Shown: piece after piece, positions 36,830-45,386 of the stretch
Numbering within the stretch: the first letter of the stretch is position 1
Layout of the letters: each line of letters begins with the position of its first letter
Program-made: the position numbers and the translations under genes
Notes under the pieces: generated by a model
Seen by the model: only the letters and a program-made list of their open reading frames with translations
Databases searched by the model: none
Told to the model about the DNA's origin: nothing
Origin: Pirellulaceae bacterium
GTDB taxonomy: Bacteria > Planctomycetota > Planctomycetia > Pirellulales > Pirellulaceae
Length of the DNA: 64,000 nt
NCBI GenBank assembly: GCA_019636385.1
Contig: JAHBXT010000002.1
Location: 744,001 to 808,000, forward strand
Reading direction: 5' to 3'

Positions 36830-37537
36830 ATGAATTGGATTCGACAATCGCTCTGCCCTGTTGCCGCGGCTTTTTTGCTGGTAGTTGTGACCGGTTGCGG
36901 CGGCGACTCGAAACCAGCCGATGGCACGCAAGGGGCGGACGAGTCGACTAGTGATACGCAGGCCAGAATTAGCAAAGAGAGAAATACACCTCAGCAACAG
37001 ACAGTGGGGATCTTTATGGACTCGCTGCGACGTGGTGATGAGCAGACCGCTAACTCAATGTTAACCAGTAAAGCTCGCGAAGAATTGGCCAAGACAGCCT
37101 ATGTCGTTCAGCCGTTGGGAACGCCCGAAGGGCGTTTCGAGATAGGTGATGTAGGCTATCCATATCCCGACAAGACCACAGCTTTGGTCGAGTGTCTGTG
37201 GCATGAACCCGCTACCGCATCCGACCCGGCTTTGGTGATGGAAATCGTCTGCGAACTGTATCAAGAATCCGCTGGCTGGCGGATCGCTGGCATGGCCATT
37301 ACCGTTCAAGGTGATCAAGAGCCGCTGGTCATCGACTTCGAGAATGGTCAATATCTTCAGCAGATGCTGGATATGGCTAACGGGCAGGCACCAGCGGCAG
37401 GCACAAATCAAGTTGCTCAGCCAACCCAACAGACCAGTCAGTACAACAACAATTTGCCGGCTCTGCCCAATTTTCAAAACGGCAACAACGACTTTCAGAC
37501 TGCACAGCCTCCGGCTGCCTTGCCAGTTCTGCGATAG
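36830..37537 (+). CDS. Lipoprotein of unknown function
   Basis: 235 residues from ATG 36830; upstream in-frame codons lack signal character. A signal peptide (VAAAFLLVVVTGC) ends in a lipobox VTGC, so it is anchored in a membrane by lipid. Residues 50-165 form an alpha/beta domain (TPQQQTVGIFMDSLRRGDE, EFEIGDVGYPYPDKTTALVECLW, WRIAGMAITVQGDQEPLVIDFEN) resembling NTF2-like/cone folds. The remaining residues are Gln/Asn/Pro-rich. I recognise no specific family beyond this general shape. Confidence 0.8.
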   Translation: MNWIRQSLCPVAAAFLLVVVTGCGGDSKPADGTQGADESTSDTQARISKERNTPQQQTVGIFMDSLRRGDEQTANSMLTSKAREELAKTAYVVQPLGTPEGRFEIGDVGYPYPDKTTALVECLWHEPATASDPALVMEIVCELYQESAGWRIAGMAITVQGDQEPLVIDFENGQYLQQMLDMANGQAPAAGTNQVAQPTQQTSQYNNNLPALPNFQNGNNDFQTAQPPAALPVLR

Positions 37538-37672
37538 CTCCCTGAGTTTGGCGCCTTGCCTGGAACCTGCAGTCCGCTTAGGCTGTTGCTGCGTGATTTG
37601 TGAAGCGGCTGCAATCTGAAAAATGGATTGCGCTATTCATAACGCTCTGGCGAGCGTAGCTACGGGGGGGTA

Positions 37673-37900
37673 ATGAAATCAACTTTCTGGTCAGGTCTCA
37701 TCGTACTGTTTGTCCTGCATCACGATTTTTGGTTATGGAGTGATGATCGGCTGCTGCTGGGTGTTATGCCGGTAGGACTGGCTTGGCATGTCGGGTACTC
37801 CTTAGTCACGGGCGCATTCTGGTGGTTGGCGGTGCGGTATTGTTGGCCCAATCAGCTTGAGAGTTGGGCGGGGCAGGCCGACCAGTCACCGTCGTCCTAA
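37673..37900 (+). CDS. DUF3311 small membrane protein
   Basis: 75 residues with two membrane helices (about 5-20 and 40-57). The DUF3311 pattern is visible: VLHHDFWLWSDDRLLLGVMPVGLAWHVGYS. DUF3311 proteins precede sodium:solute symporters and are thought to be small partner subunits; that arrangement holds here, with the symporter starting about 108 bp downstream. A G-run precedes the ATG. Confidence 0.85.
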   Translation: MKSTFWSGLIVLFVLHHDFWLWSDDRLLLGVMPVGLAWHVGYSLVTGAFWWLAVRYCWPNQLESWAGQADQSPSS

Positions 37901-38008
37901 TGTGCCGTAACGGTTCGCGCTAAATTCTGTGTGTGGAGTTTAGTGGGCCATCGCGGGGGGAACTGAACGCACAGAAAGTTGCAAGATGTTTTCAATGGGC
38001 CAGCGTTT

Positions 38009-39574
38009 ATGCCGTTGACAGCACTGTGGATTATCGTCGCTTATCTAGGCTTGCTGATTGTAATCGGCATTGCCAGTCGATATTTTTCGCGCGGAACAAG
38101 CACTGATTTTTTTGTGATTAGCCGCAATGTCGGACCCGTGTTGTTGCTGCTGTCGATTTTTGGCACAACCATGACCGGCTTCGCGCTGGTTGGCTCAACC
38201 GGCAAGGCCTATACAACGGGAATCGCCGTCTATGGTTTGATGGCTTCGTGGTCCGGTCTGGTTCACAGCGCCGTGTTTTTTCTGATTGGTGTTCCGTTGT
38301 GGGCGATTGGCAAGCGTTTTGGCTATGTGACGCAGTGTCAATATTTCCGCGAGCGATTCGATTCGCCGCTGCTGGCCTACACACTGTTCCCTGTCTTAGT
38401 GCTGCTGGTTATACCCTATCTGCTGGTGGGGGTCATCTCGGCCGGGAATTTTCTACAGGGCACGACGGCAGGCATGTTGCCGGAATTGTTTCCCATGCCC
38501 GAACTGGAGCTCGCCGACGGGTCGCGTTCACCACACCCGCTCAACGGCAGCGTGCCAGCCGCGTGGGGCGGATTGATCATCTGTCTGGTGGTACTGTTCT
38601 ACGTTTTCGCAGGTGGTTTACGGGGAGCTGTATGGGCTAACGCACTCCAAACTGTGATTTTTGTGACTAGCGGTGCTGTCGCCTTCTATCTCATTAGCCA
38701 ACGACTGGGCGGCATGACAGAAGCGGCTCGCATGGTCGCCGACAGCGAAACGGCTCACCGCCGACTAGTGCGCGAAGGTGCCGTCGGGCATTTGGAGTTT
38801 CTGACTTACTGCCTAGTGCCGCTTTCTGTGGCGATGTTTCCGCACATTTTTCAGCACTGGCTGACAGCGCGCTCAGCCAAGAGTTTTCGACTGACCGTGG
38901 TTGCGCATCCAGTTTTTATACTGCTGCTGTGGTTGCCGTGCGTCATGATCGGCATCTGGGCCGCAGGCTATCTTGGCCCTGGCCAGAATCCGAATTTGAT
39001 CTTGGGTACCATGGTCCGCGAACTGGTGGGTTCGCAGGTGTTGACAGGCCTGTTGGCTGCCGGTGTCTTGGCGGCGATTATGTCAAGTCTCGATTCGCAG
39101 TTCGTCTGCCTAGGTACTATGTTTACCAGCGATATTGTCGTGCCGCTAAGCAACAAGAAATTCTCGGACCAGCAAAAGATTCTGATCGCGCGCAGCTTCA
39201 TTCTTCTGGTCGTGGCATTGGCTTATGGCTTGTCGGTGTGGTTCAAGGACCGCAAAGAGGTTTTTGACCTGGGTGTCTGGTGTTTCTCTGGGTTCTCCGG
39301 TTTGTTTCCCGTTGCCGCCGCAGCTATCTATTGGCGACGAGCTACAGCGGCTGGAGCGATTAGCGCTGTGGTCGCCACCGCCGCTACCTGGATACTACTG
39401 TTTACACGCAATGTCGCCATAGCCACTCCGGGATCGGGCGAATCACTGGTCGGCGGCATGATGCCCGTTACCTATATCTTTGCCGCTTCAGCTAGCAGTT
39501 TGGTCATTGCATCGCTGCTCACCCAGCCTCCCCAACCCGCAGTCGTAGACCGTTTCTTTGTAGACCGAGCCTAA
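38009..39574 (+). CDS. Sodium:solute symporter (SSS/SLC5 family)
   Basis: 521 residues from ATG 38009; a TTG at 37979 would add ten residues. About 13 membrane helices. Family features: SRYFSRGTSTDFFVISRNVGPV near the N-terminus, FGTTMTGFALVGSTG, the long helix-5 segment around GGLRGAVWANALQTVIF, and LDSQFVCLGTMFTSDIV in helix 8 (the Na2-site region). It imports a small solute with Na+; substrate unknown. Paired with DUF3311. Convergent with the FGGY kinase gene across 44 bp. Confidence 0.9.
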   Translation: MPLTALWIIVAYLGLLIVIGIASRYFSRGTSTDFFVISRNVGPVLLLLSIFGTTMTGFALVGSTGKAYTTGIAVYGLMASWSGLVHSAVFFLIGVPLWAIGKRFGYVTQCQYFRERFDSPLLAYTLFPVLVLLVIPYLLVGVISAGNFLQGTTAGMLPELFPMPELELADGSRSPHPLNGSVPAAWGGLIICLVVLFYVFAGGLRGAVWANALQTVIFVTSGAVAFYLISQRLGGMTEAARMVADSETAHRRLVREGAVGHLEFLTYCLVPLSVAMFPHIFQHWLTARSAKSFRLTVVAHPVFILLLWLPCVMIGIWAAGYLGPGQNPNLILGTMVRELVGSQVLTGLLAAGVLAAIMSSLDSQFVCLGTMFTSDIVVPLSNKKFSDQQKILIARSFILLVVALAYGLSVWFKDRKEVFDLGVWCFSGFSGLFPVAAAAIYWRRATAAGAISAVVATAATWILLFTRNVAIATPGSGESLVGGMMPVTYIFAASASSLVIASLLTQPPQPAVVDRFFVDRA

Positions 39575-39618
39575 CACACCAGCAGTCGGTGGTTCTTGAT
39601 TAACGCGCTGGAAGCTGC

Positions 39619-41217
39619 TCATCCCAGATGCTTGTTCAGCCGCTGGTAGACTCTCTTAAGTTGCTTGTACGTCAATTGAAATGCTTCAAATCGATCGTCG
39701 TACAATTGTCGAACCGACGGATCAGGATAATAGTGGCGACGAAATTGAACCAGCCTTGGAATCTCTGCAAACGACGTGAGCCCTAAGCCTACGGCGGCGA
39801 TCCACGCTGCACCACGTGCGTTGGCACCAATCGGATCGGTCACTTGTTTAATTTCAATGTTCATCACGTCGGCAAAGATTTGGCACCACACATCGGACTG
39901 TGCACCGCCACCGACCAGATGAATGGCAGGTACCGGACGCTTCAAAAACCTTTCGACCGGGCTCAAGAGCCATCTCGAATTCATCGCCACGCCCTCTAGG
40001 ACCGAACGGATGATGTCCGCCCGCGTATTGTGAAGCGACAAATTGAACAGCCCGGCCCGCACATGGCGGTCTTCGATGGGGGCTCGTTCACCCCATACCC
40101 ATGGCGTGTACAGAACGCCGTTGGCCCCTGGTGGCACACGGCCTGCCATCTGATCCAGCACTTTGAAAATATCGGGTTGATCCGCCTCTTGCAACAATTC
40201 GTCGTGATGGTAAATGATGTTGTCGCGCAGATAAGTCAGATTGCCACCGGCGGTGGCTTGCAGGGCAATCAACAGATAGCGCTCAGGAACTGCGCATGGA
40301 ATCGACGCCAGCTTGTGCGTCAAGTCGGTCTTCTTGAACGGTACATGCGCGGCAATCCACGACGATGTGCCAATATAAAGATGCGGCACATAGTCTTGTA
40401 CCGCCCCCGAACCGACAGCGGCCGCCGTATTGTCGATCGAGCCGGCCACAACTTGCACGCTCGGTTTCAGTCCCAGTGACTCAGCCACTTGGCCACGCAA
40501 TGGGCCGATGACATCCGTGCACTGCACCAAGTCGGGTAACTTGTCGCGGTCCACACCTAGCGTGTCGATCAGCCCGGGGTGGTAACGCACTTGGCCCGCG
40601 CGACGATTATCTGTGACCCACGATGTGACGATCGAATCAAAGCTGGCAACCATCTGGCCGGTCAGCCGCAGGTTCATGTAATCCAGCACGTTGAGGAACT
40701 TGTGAGTTTTCCGATAGATATCCGGCTGACAATCGCGAATGTACAGCATGTGTCCAGCCGGGTCTTTGCCAGTCATCGACGGTGCGCCACCGGTCAAGCG
40801 CACATAGTTCAGCAGCTTGATTGCACTAGCGCCATCGATGTTGATCCAACCGCGAAGCTGCCGCTGCAAGCAGGGGGCTCCGCGCATGTCCATCCACAGA
40901 ATCGCGTTGCCCAGAGCATTCCCCTGGCGATCAACAGCAATGGTACCTTCCCCTTGGGTTGAGCAGCACACCGCCACCACTCGTTCTCGTGCCGAAGGCG
41001 AACGGTCCAGCAATCGTCCGCTGGCCTGGAGAAAGGCTTGCCACCAATCCGCCGGTGATTGCTCGGATCCGCCGTTGGGAGTGACAATCAATTTGACAGG
41101 CTGACTCTCCCAGCCAACTACTGTACCGTCGACGCCCACCAACGCCGCCTTAAGGCCCGATGTCCCCAGGTCGATCGCTAGAATCAACGGGTGTTGCGTC
41201 AAGCTGTGCGGGTTCAT
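39619..41217 (-). CDS. FGGY-family carbohydrate kinase (xylulokinase-like)
   Basis: 532 residues. ATP-dependent phosphorylation of a sugar or polyol. Both FGGY domains are present: N-terminal phosphate loop DLGTSGLKAALVGVDG, hinge/substrate region WMDMRGAP, the central GTSSWIAAHVPF, and the C-terminal adenosine motif VGGGAQSDVWCQIFADV. It is the last gene of a four-gene minus-strand group and overlaps the aminotransferase by ATGA (41214-41217). The substrate is probably the product made by the upstream aldolase and aminotransferase pathway, but the order of reactions cannot be read. Confidence 0.9.
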   Translation of the reverse strand: MNPHSLTQHPLILAIDLGTSGLKAALVGVDGTVVGWESQPVKLIVTPNGGSEQSPADWWQAFLQASGRLLDRSPSARERVVAVCCSTQGEGTIAVDRQGNALGNAILWMDMRGAPCLQRQLRGWINIDGASAIKLLNYVRLTGGAPSMTGKDPAGHMLYIRDCQPDIYRKTHKFLNVLDYMNLRLTGQMVASFDSIVTSWVTDNRRAGQVRYHPGLIDTLGVDRDKLPDLVQCTDVIGPLRGQVAESLGLKPSVQVVAGSIDNTAAAVGSGAVQDYVPHLYIGTSSWIAAHVPFKKTDLTHKLASIPCAVPERYLLIALQATAGGNLTYLRDNIIYHHDELLQEADQPDIFKVLDQMAGRVPPGANGVLYTPWVWGERAPIEDRHVRAGLFNLSLHNTRADIIRSVLEGVAMNSRWLLSPVERFLKRPVPAIHLVGGGAQSDVWCQIFADVMNIEIKQVTDPIGANARGAAWIAAVGLGLTSFAEIPRLVQFRRHYYPDPSVRQLYDDRFEAFQLTYKQLKRVYQRLNKHLG

Positions 41218-42674
41218 GCGCAGGCCGCCAGCACAATTTCGAAGCGATTCAGAGCTTCGTCGATCACTTCGTCGGTATCGGCCATCGACGTATACATGCG
41301 CGAACCGGCCAACGTCACCAGCCCTTGCGACATGTAGGCGGCCCCCATCTCCTCCATCATGTGCTTGCGCGGCTTCAGCTCGCGAAACAGTCGCAGTGGA
41401 TTGCGCAAATCCATCAACAAGGTTCCCGAGGTCTCCAGATGCACGATCGAACCCTGATTGTAGGCCACGAACGGCAGCGCATACTTGTCGATGATGGTTT
41501 GTAATCCAGCGGTCAGTCGATCACCGGCCCGACCGGCAATCACTGCAGCACCGGTGCGTTCCATTTCCAACAATGCGTGATAGCCAGCCACGCACGACAG
41601 TGGGTTTGCAGTCAAGGTTCCGCCAACCAGCGCGCGAGGTCCCAGTCCACCGATCCCAGCCGCAAAACGCATGATGACTTCGGCCTTGCCGCCCACTCCA
41701 CCGGCCATCGGATAGCCGCCGGTGATGCACTTGCCAAAAATTGTCAAATCAGGAGTAACTCCGAAATAACCTTGGGCTCCACCCAAGCCCAAACGAAAAC
41801 CAGTTACCACTTCGTCAAATATCAGCAGAGCCCCAAACTCGTCACACAAATCCCGAACTTGTTGATTGAATTCGAAGGGCACCGGTCGTGTACCTGACTC
41901 TGGACCTAGCGGTTCGACAATTACCGCCGCAGTGCCTCCGCGCAGGCGATTGAGAAGCAGCTTCCGCTTCAGCGCTGGTATGCTGTTTGGAAAGAACTCT
42001 GAAGTCGCTTTAGTGGTCGCACGCGGAATGCCGGTTGCCTCGCGACGCCGAGTGCCTGGAATGCGCAGTCCGTAGACCATTTGATCGCTCCAGCCATGAT
42101 AAGCGCCGCCGACCTTGATCACCTGTCTCTTGCGGGTATGCGTTCGCGCGGCACGCACCGCCGCCATGGCAGCTTCGGTTCCAGAACCCAACATGCGAAA
42201 CATTTCGACGCCGGGCATCAAGCGATTGATAAGTTGTGCCAGCTTCAGCTCGTATTCGTGAAACAATCCGGTTACCGGACCACAATGCTGTAACAGTTCG
42301 ATCACCTTGTCGCGCACCGGAGCATAATTGCTACCCAGCAGCGTAGGCCCACCGGCCTGTAGGAAGTCGATATAGCGATTGCCGTCTACGTCCCACAGGT
42401 GGGCACCTTCGGCGCGCTCGATGGCGATAGGAAATGGATAATTAAAAGCCAAATTATGTTGGACACCACCTGGGATCAGCTTTTTGGCCTCGTCGGTTAA
42501 GGCTTTCGATCTTCCGCAGCGCTGATCGAAGAAGCCTAGAAACTCCTTCATTTTCTCGGGCCGTACCGGTCTCACGGGCTGGCGAAGCAAGGCCTCCAGC
42601 TTGGCGTAAATCGCCTGCGTGTCATGATAGCGGCTGATGGCGTATTGCGGCTTGGCCGCGATGGGTTGATTCAC
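41214..42674 (-). CDS. Class III aminotransferase (glutamate-1-semialdehyde aminomutase-like)
   Basis: 486 residues from the GTG at 42674; the frame is open upstream but that part is aldolase antisense. A strong GGAGGAG ribosome-binding site lies 5-11 bases before the GTG, and the upstream stop and this start share a base (TAGTG). PLP enzyme, cytoplasmic: GSGTEAAMAAVRAAR for phosphate binding, GGAYHGW, IVEPLGPE, DEVVTGFR with the PLP aspartate, and the Schiff-base lysine in FGKCITGGYPMAGG. In a sugar-acid operon it is more likely an amino-acid or aminosugar step than tetrapyrrole synthesis. Confidence 0.9.
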   Translation of the reverse strand: MNQPIAAKPQYAISRYHDTQAIYAKLEALLRQPVRPVRPEKMKEFLGFFDQRCGRSKALTDEAKKLIPGGVQHNLAFNYPFPIAIERAEGAHLWDVDGNRYIDFLQAGGPTLLGSNYAPVRDKVIELLQHCGPVTGLFHEYELKLAQLINRLMPGVEMFRMLGSGTEAAMAAVRAARTHTRKRQVIKVGGAYHGWSDQMVYGLRIPGTRRREATGIPRATTKATSEFFPNSIPALKRKLLLNRLRGGTAAVIVEPLGPESGTRPVPFEFNQQVRDLCDEFGALLIFDEVVTGFRLGLGGAQGYFGVTPDLTIFGKCITGGYPMAGGVGGKAEVIMRFAAGIGGLGPRALVGGTLTANPLSCVAGYHALLEMERTGAAVIAGRAGDRLTAGLQTIIDKYALPFVAYNQGSIVHLETSGTLLMDLRNPLRLFRELKPRKHMMEEMGAAYMSQGLVTLAGSRMYTSMADTDEVIDEALNRFEIVLAACA

Positions 42675-43360
42675 TATTCTCCTCCGGTAACAGCCAGTCC
42701 TTGAGATGATTTTTTGTGGTCGCTGCGCAGCTTGGCCACGGCGATCTCGCGGACCACCAACGGGATTTTGGTGATCTTGCGTTCGGTGCACAACGCCAGC
42801 AAATAGGCCTGAGCGCACTTCTCTAAGATTTCTAAGTTGTGAACGGCCCGCTGCATGTCGTGTCCAAGCACCAGTGCTCCATGATTCTGCATCATGAAGG
42901 CGTTATTGCTATTGTTGACGTGTTTGGCGACAGTGCGCTTTAGAAATCCCGTGCCCGAAGGTGCGTAGGGAATGATTGGGACGCTGCGCCCAAGATATCG
43001 AGCTTGTTCGTCAAACAGCGCCGGTATCGGTGCCTTGATCAGCGTCAAGGCGCTAGTGAAGACTTGATGAGTATGCACGATGGCCTTGGCGTCGGGACGG
43101 ACTTGATAGACTGCCCCATGCATCGCAGATTCGACAGATGGCTTGCGCTCACCGGCGATGACATTCAGATCGAAATCCAGAATACAGACATCGTCGGGCT
43201 TCATCAGCATATAGTCGTAGTTAGACGGCGTGATGGCAAACAGCGGCTGTCCCTCGATGCGCACCGACAGATTTCCACCTGTAGCCATCAAATAGCCTTT
43301 GGCCACCAGTTCCTGCGCCGTACGGACAATCAGCGTTTTTTCAGACAAATAATCGGCCAT
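42674..43360 (-). CDS. Class II aldolase/adducin-family protein (fuculose-phosphate-aldolase-like)
   Basis: 228 residues from ATG 43360 (MADYLSEKTL); a TTG eight codons earlier is less likely. Zn-dependent aldol cleavage of a sugar phosphate or a decarboxylation of a similar acid, cytoplasmic. Ligand motifs: GGNLSVR, IVHTHQVF (two His) and MMQNHGALVLGHD (third His). Substrate not readable. The downstream GTG of the aminotransferase shares the last base of its stop codon (TAGTG), so the two genes are translationally coupled. Confidence 0.9.
   Translation of the reverse strand: MADYLSEKTLIVRTAQELVAKGYLMATGGNLSVRIEGQPLFAITPSNYDYMLMKPDDVCILDFDLNVIAGERKPSVESAMHGAVYQVRPDAKAIVHTHQVFTSALTLIKAPIPALFDEQARYLGRSVPIIPYAPSGTGFLKRTVAKHVNNSNNAFMMQNHGALVLGHDMQRAVHNLEILEKCAQAYLLALCTERKITKIPLVVREIAVAKLRSDHKKSSQGLAVTGGE
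42679..42685 (-). promoter_or_regulatory. Ribosome-binding site GGAGGAG deciding the aminotransferase start
   Basis: Minus-strand GGAGGAG, four bases upstream of the GTG at 42674-42672 and inside the end of the aldolase gene. It supports the GTG start and translational coupling. Confidence 0.85.
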
Positions 43361-43504
43361 TGCTAATGTCTTACACTCCAACAAGACCCAAACAAGTCTC
43401 TGCCGTCACCAAGCCTGCGGCTAACGAAGACCTCCATCACCACACGGTGGAAACCCAGTTCGCGCGCCGTCAGAACGACAGTAGCTACAATTGCACCGCT
43501 CATG

Positions 43505-45019
43505 CTAACGCCCCGCTGCAGAAAACAGCAGGCAACAAATGGACACAATGATAGCCAGAGAGGTCAGATTCAGCCACAGTCCAGCCCACATCATTTGCCG
43601 AACAGTGACTTGCCCCGTCGCAAAAACAATAGCGTTAGGTGGCGTAGACATCGGCAACATGAACGCGCAGCTACTGGCCAGGGTAGCAGGCATCGCGAAA
43701 TACAGCGGATCCACTCCCAAACTGATGGCCAGGCCACACACGATCGGAACAAATACCTGGACTAACGCTACATTGCTCATCATTTCAGTAAGCAGCAGCG
43801 ATAACCCGGTCAGTAACACCATCAGCAGTACCGGTTGCTCAGACGCAGCGCTCTGGATGACTTCGCTGAGCGTCAGAATAACGCCCGTCTTCTCCATTCC
43901 GCTGGCCAGCGACAATCCGCCACCGAACAATAGTAAGATTCCCCAAGGCAGACGCCGAGTCGCTTCCCAGTCCAGCAGGGCTCCGCCCTTGGATCGCTCA
44001 CCCGGAACAACAAACAGGGCGATAGCTGCGGTAATAGCGATGATCTCGTCGCTCAGCGGAATGGGCTGACCGGTCAGCGGCAACGTTGGCAGCAAGGGCT
44101 TGATCCAACCGCTGAACATCCACAAACCAGCGGTGGTGATGAAGACGCTCAACATCCTCCATTGTGCCGCTGTGACTGGACCAAGTCGCTCACGCTGGTT
44201 ATGAAACATCGCCTGCGCGCCACTCAGCGACAATCCACGAGATGGAAAAAGTACAAAGGTCAGCAGAAGATAGGCTGCCCCCAAGATCAACAGCACAATC
44301 GGGATGGTCCAGGCCATCCACGAAAAGAACGAAATTTCAGTGTTCAGGCTGTTCTCAAAATACCCTCGCATCACCAAATTGGGCGGCGTACCAATTAGTG
44401 TCCCCATGCCTCCAATGCTGGAGCCATACGCAATAGCCAGAATCAGCGCAATCGAGAAATTTCGGTGCAGGCGCTCATTCCCTTGGGTCTGCACAGCGGA
44501 GTTCACCGACTGATCGCTCAACAGCGTCAAACACGACAGCGCCATGGGCAGCATCATCACAGCCGTGGCGGTATTGCTAATCCACATGCTGAGTGCTGCG
44601 GTGGCCAGTAAAAAACCCAAGACGATCCTCGGCGGTGACAAGCCCACCGCACCGATAATTATCAGCGCGATCCGCTTGTGCAGCTCGTGAGCCTCCAGAC
44701 CAAGTGCCAGTACAAATCCGCCAAAAAACAGATAGACAATGCGACTACTGTACGGTTGCAGTGCCTCGTCGAGCGTCATCACTCCCGTCAAGCTGAAAAG
44801 CACAATTGGCAACAGCGCCGTAACGGCCAATGGCACCGATTCGGAAATCCACCAACACAACATCCAGGCCGCCACAGCCACGACATGATTACCGCCGGCG
44901 GCCAGTGGTAAGGGCTGTGCATACGCCAACCACGAGAAAAGCAGCGGCCCCAACCACAATCCAATTCGCCGCCCTGCGCCGGGTCGAACGAAGCCAGAAA
45001 AGTTCCAACGTCCCACCAC
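43505..45019 (-). CDS. Divalent anion:sodium symporter (DASS/SLC13 family)
   Basis: 504 residues, about 11-12 membrane helices. Imports di- or tricarboxylates or sulfate with Na+. Family motifs: two SNT-type hairpins, WISNTATAVMMLP and EMMSNVALVQVFVPIV, plus IGTPPNLVMRGYF and MLPMSTPPNAIVFATG. It lies 144 bp upstream of the class II aldolase gene on the same strand and is probably the uptake system for the same pathway. It is transcribed from the 45020-45386 region. Confidence 0.92.
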   Translation of the reverse strand: MVGRWNFSGFVRPGAGRRIGLWLGPLLFSWLAYAQPLPLAAGGNHVVAVAAWMLCWWISESVPLAVTALLPIVLFSLTGVMTLDEALQPYSSRIVYLFFGGFVLALGLEAHELHKRIALIIIGAVGLSPPRIVLGFLLATAALSMWISNTATAVMMLPMALSCLTLLSDQSVNSAVQTQGNERLHRNFSIALILAIAYGSSIGGMGTLIGTPPNLVMRGYFENSLNTEISFFSWMAWTIPIVLLILGAAYLLLTFVLFPSRGLSLSGAQAMFHNQRERLGPVTAAQWRMLSVFITTAGLWMFSGWIKPLLPTLPLTGQPIPLSDEIIAITAAIALFVVPGERSKGGALLDWEATRRLPWGILLLFGGGLSLASGMEKTGVILTLSEVIQSAASEQPVLLMVLLTGLSLLLTEMMSNVALVQVFVPIVCGLAISLGVDPLYFAMPATLASSCAFMLPMSTPPNAIVFATGQVTVRQMMWAGLWLNLTSLAIIVSICCLLFSAAGR

Positions 45020-45386
45020 AGTTCGCCTCTTCTCGTTATAAAAGTTTGCATATTATCCTATCGTAAGTGCACTCGCTCCACGACTGCATTCGTTCGAGAC
45101 TCGCCAACTCACGATCCTAAACCAAGGATTTGCCTGCACGGCACAGGCCGGAACTGTGAGGAGGCGTTTGGAGACGACTTGCGTTTCTTACGGGCGATGC
45201 ACGCGGTAAGCGGACGGTGTGTGTCGTTGTAAACTGCTACCGGTCGGAATTTGTAGCGCCAAGCAACGATCTGTGGTGAAGCTTTGGCAGCCCGGTAGGT
45301 GCGGTGAATCGAACATGCCAGGCGAGCGTGCATTTCAAGGTATGATGGCGCCGCTCGACTGAGTTGCAGCGGCTGATCAACCGAGT
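45020..45386. other. 367-bp intergenic region between two minus-strand genes
   Basis: No supported gene. On the minus strand it must hold the promoter of the DASS gene; AT-rich sequence near 45036-45065 (ATAATATGC on the minus strand) is a candidate -10-like region, but no -35 match is clear. It also contains the region after the WxPGYW gene stop. Confidence 0.4.
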
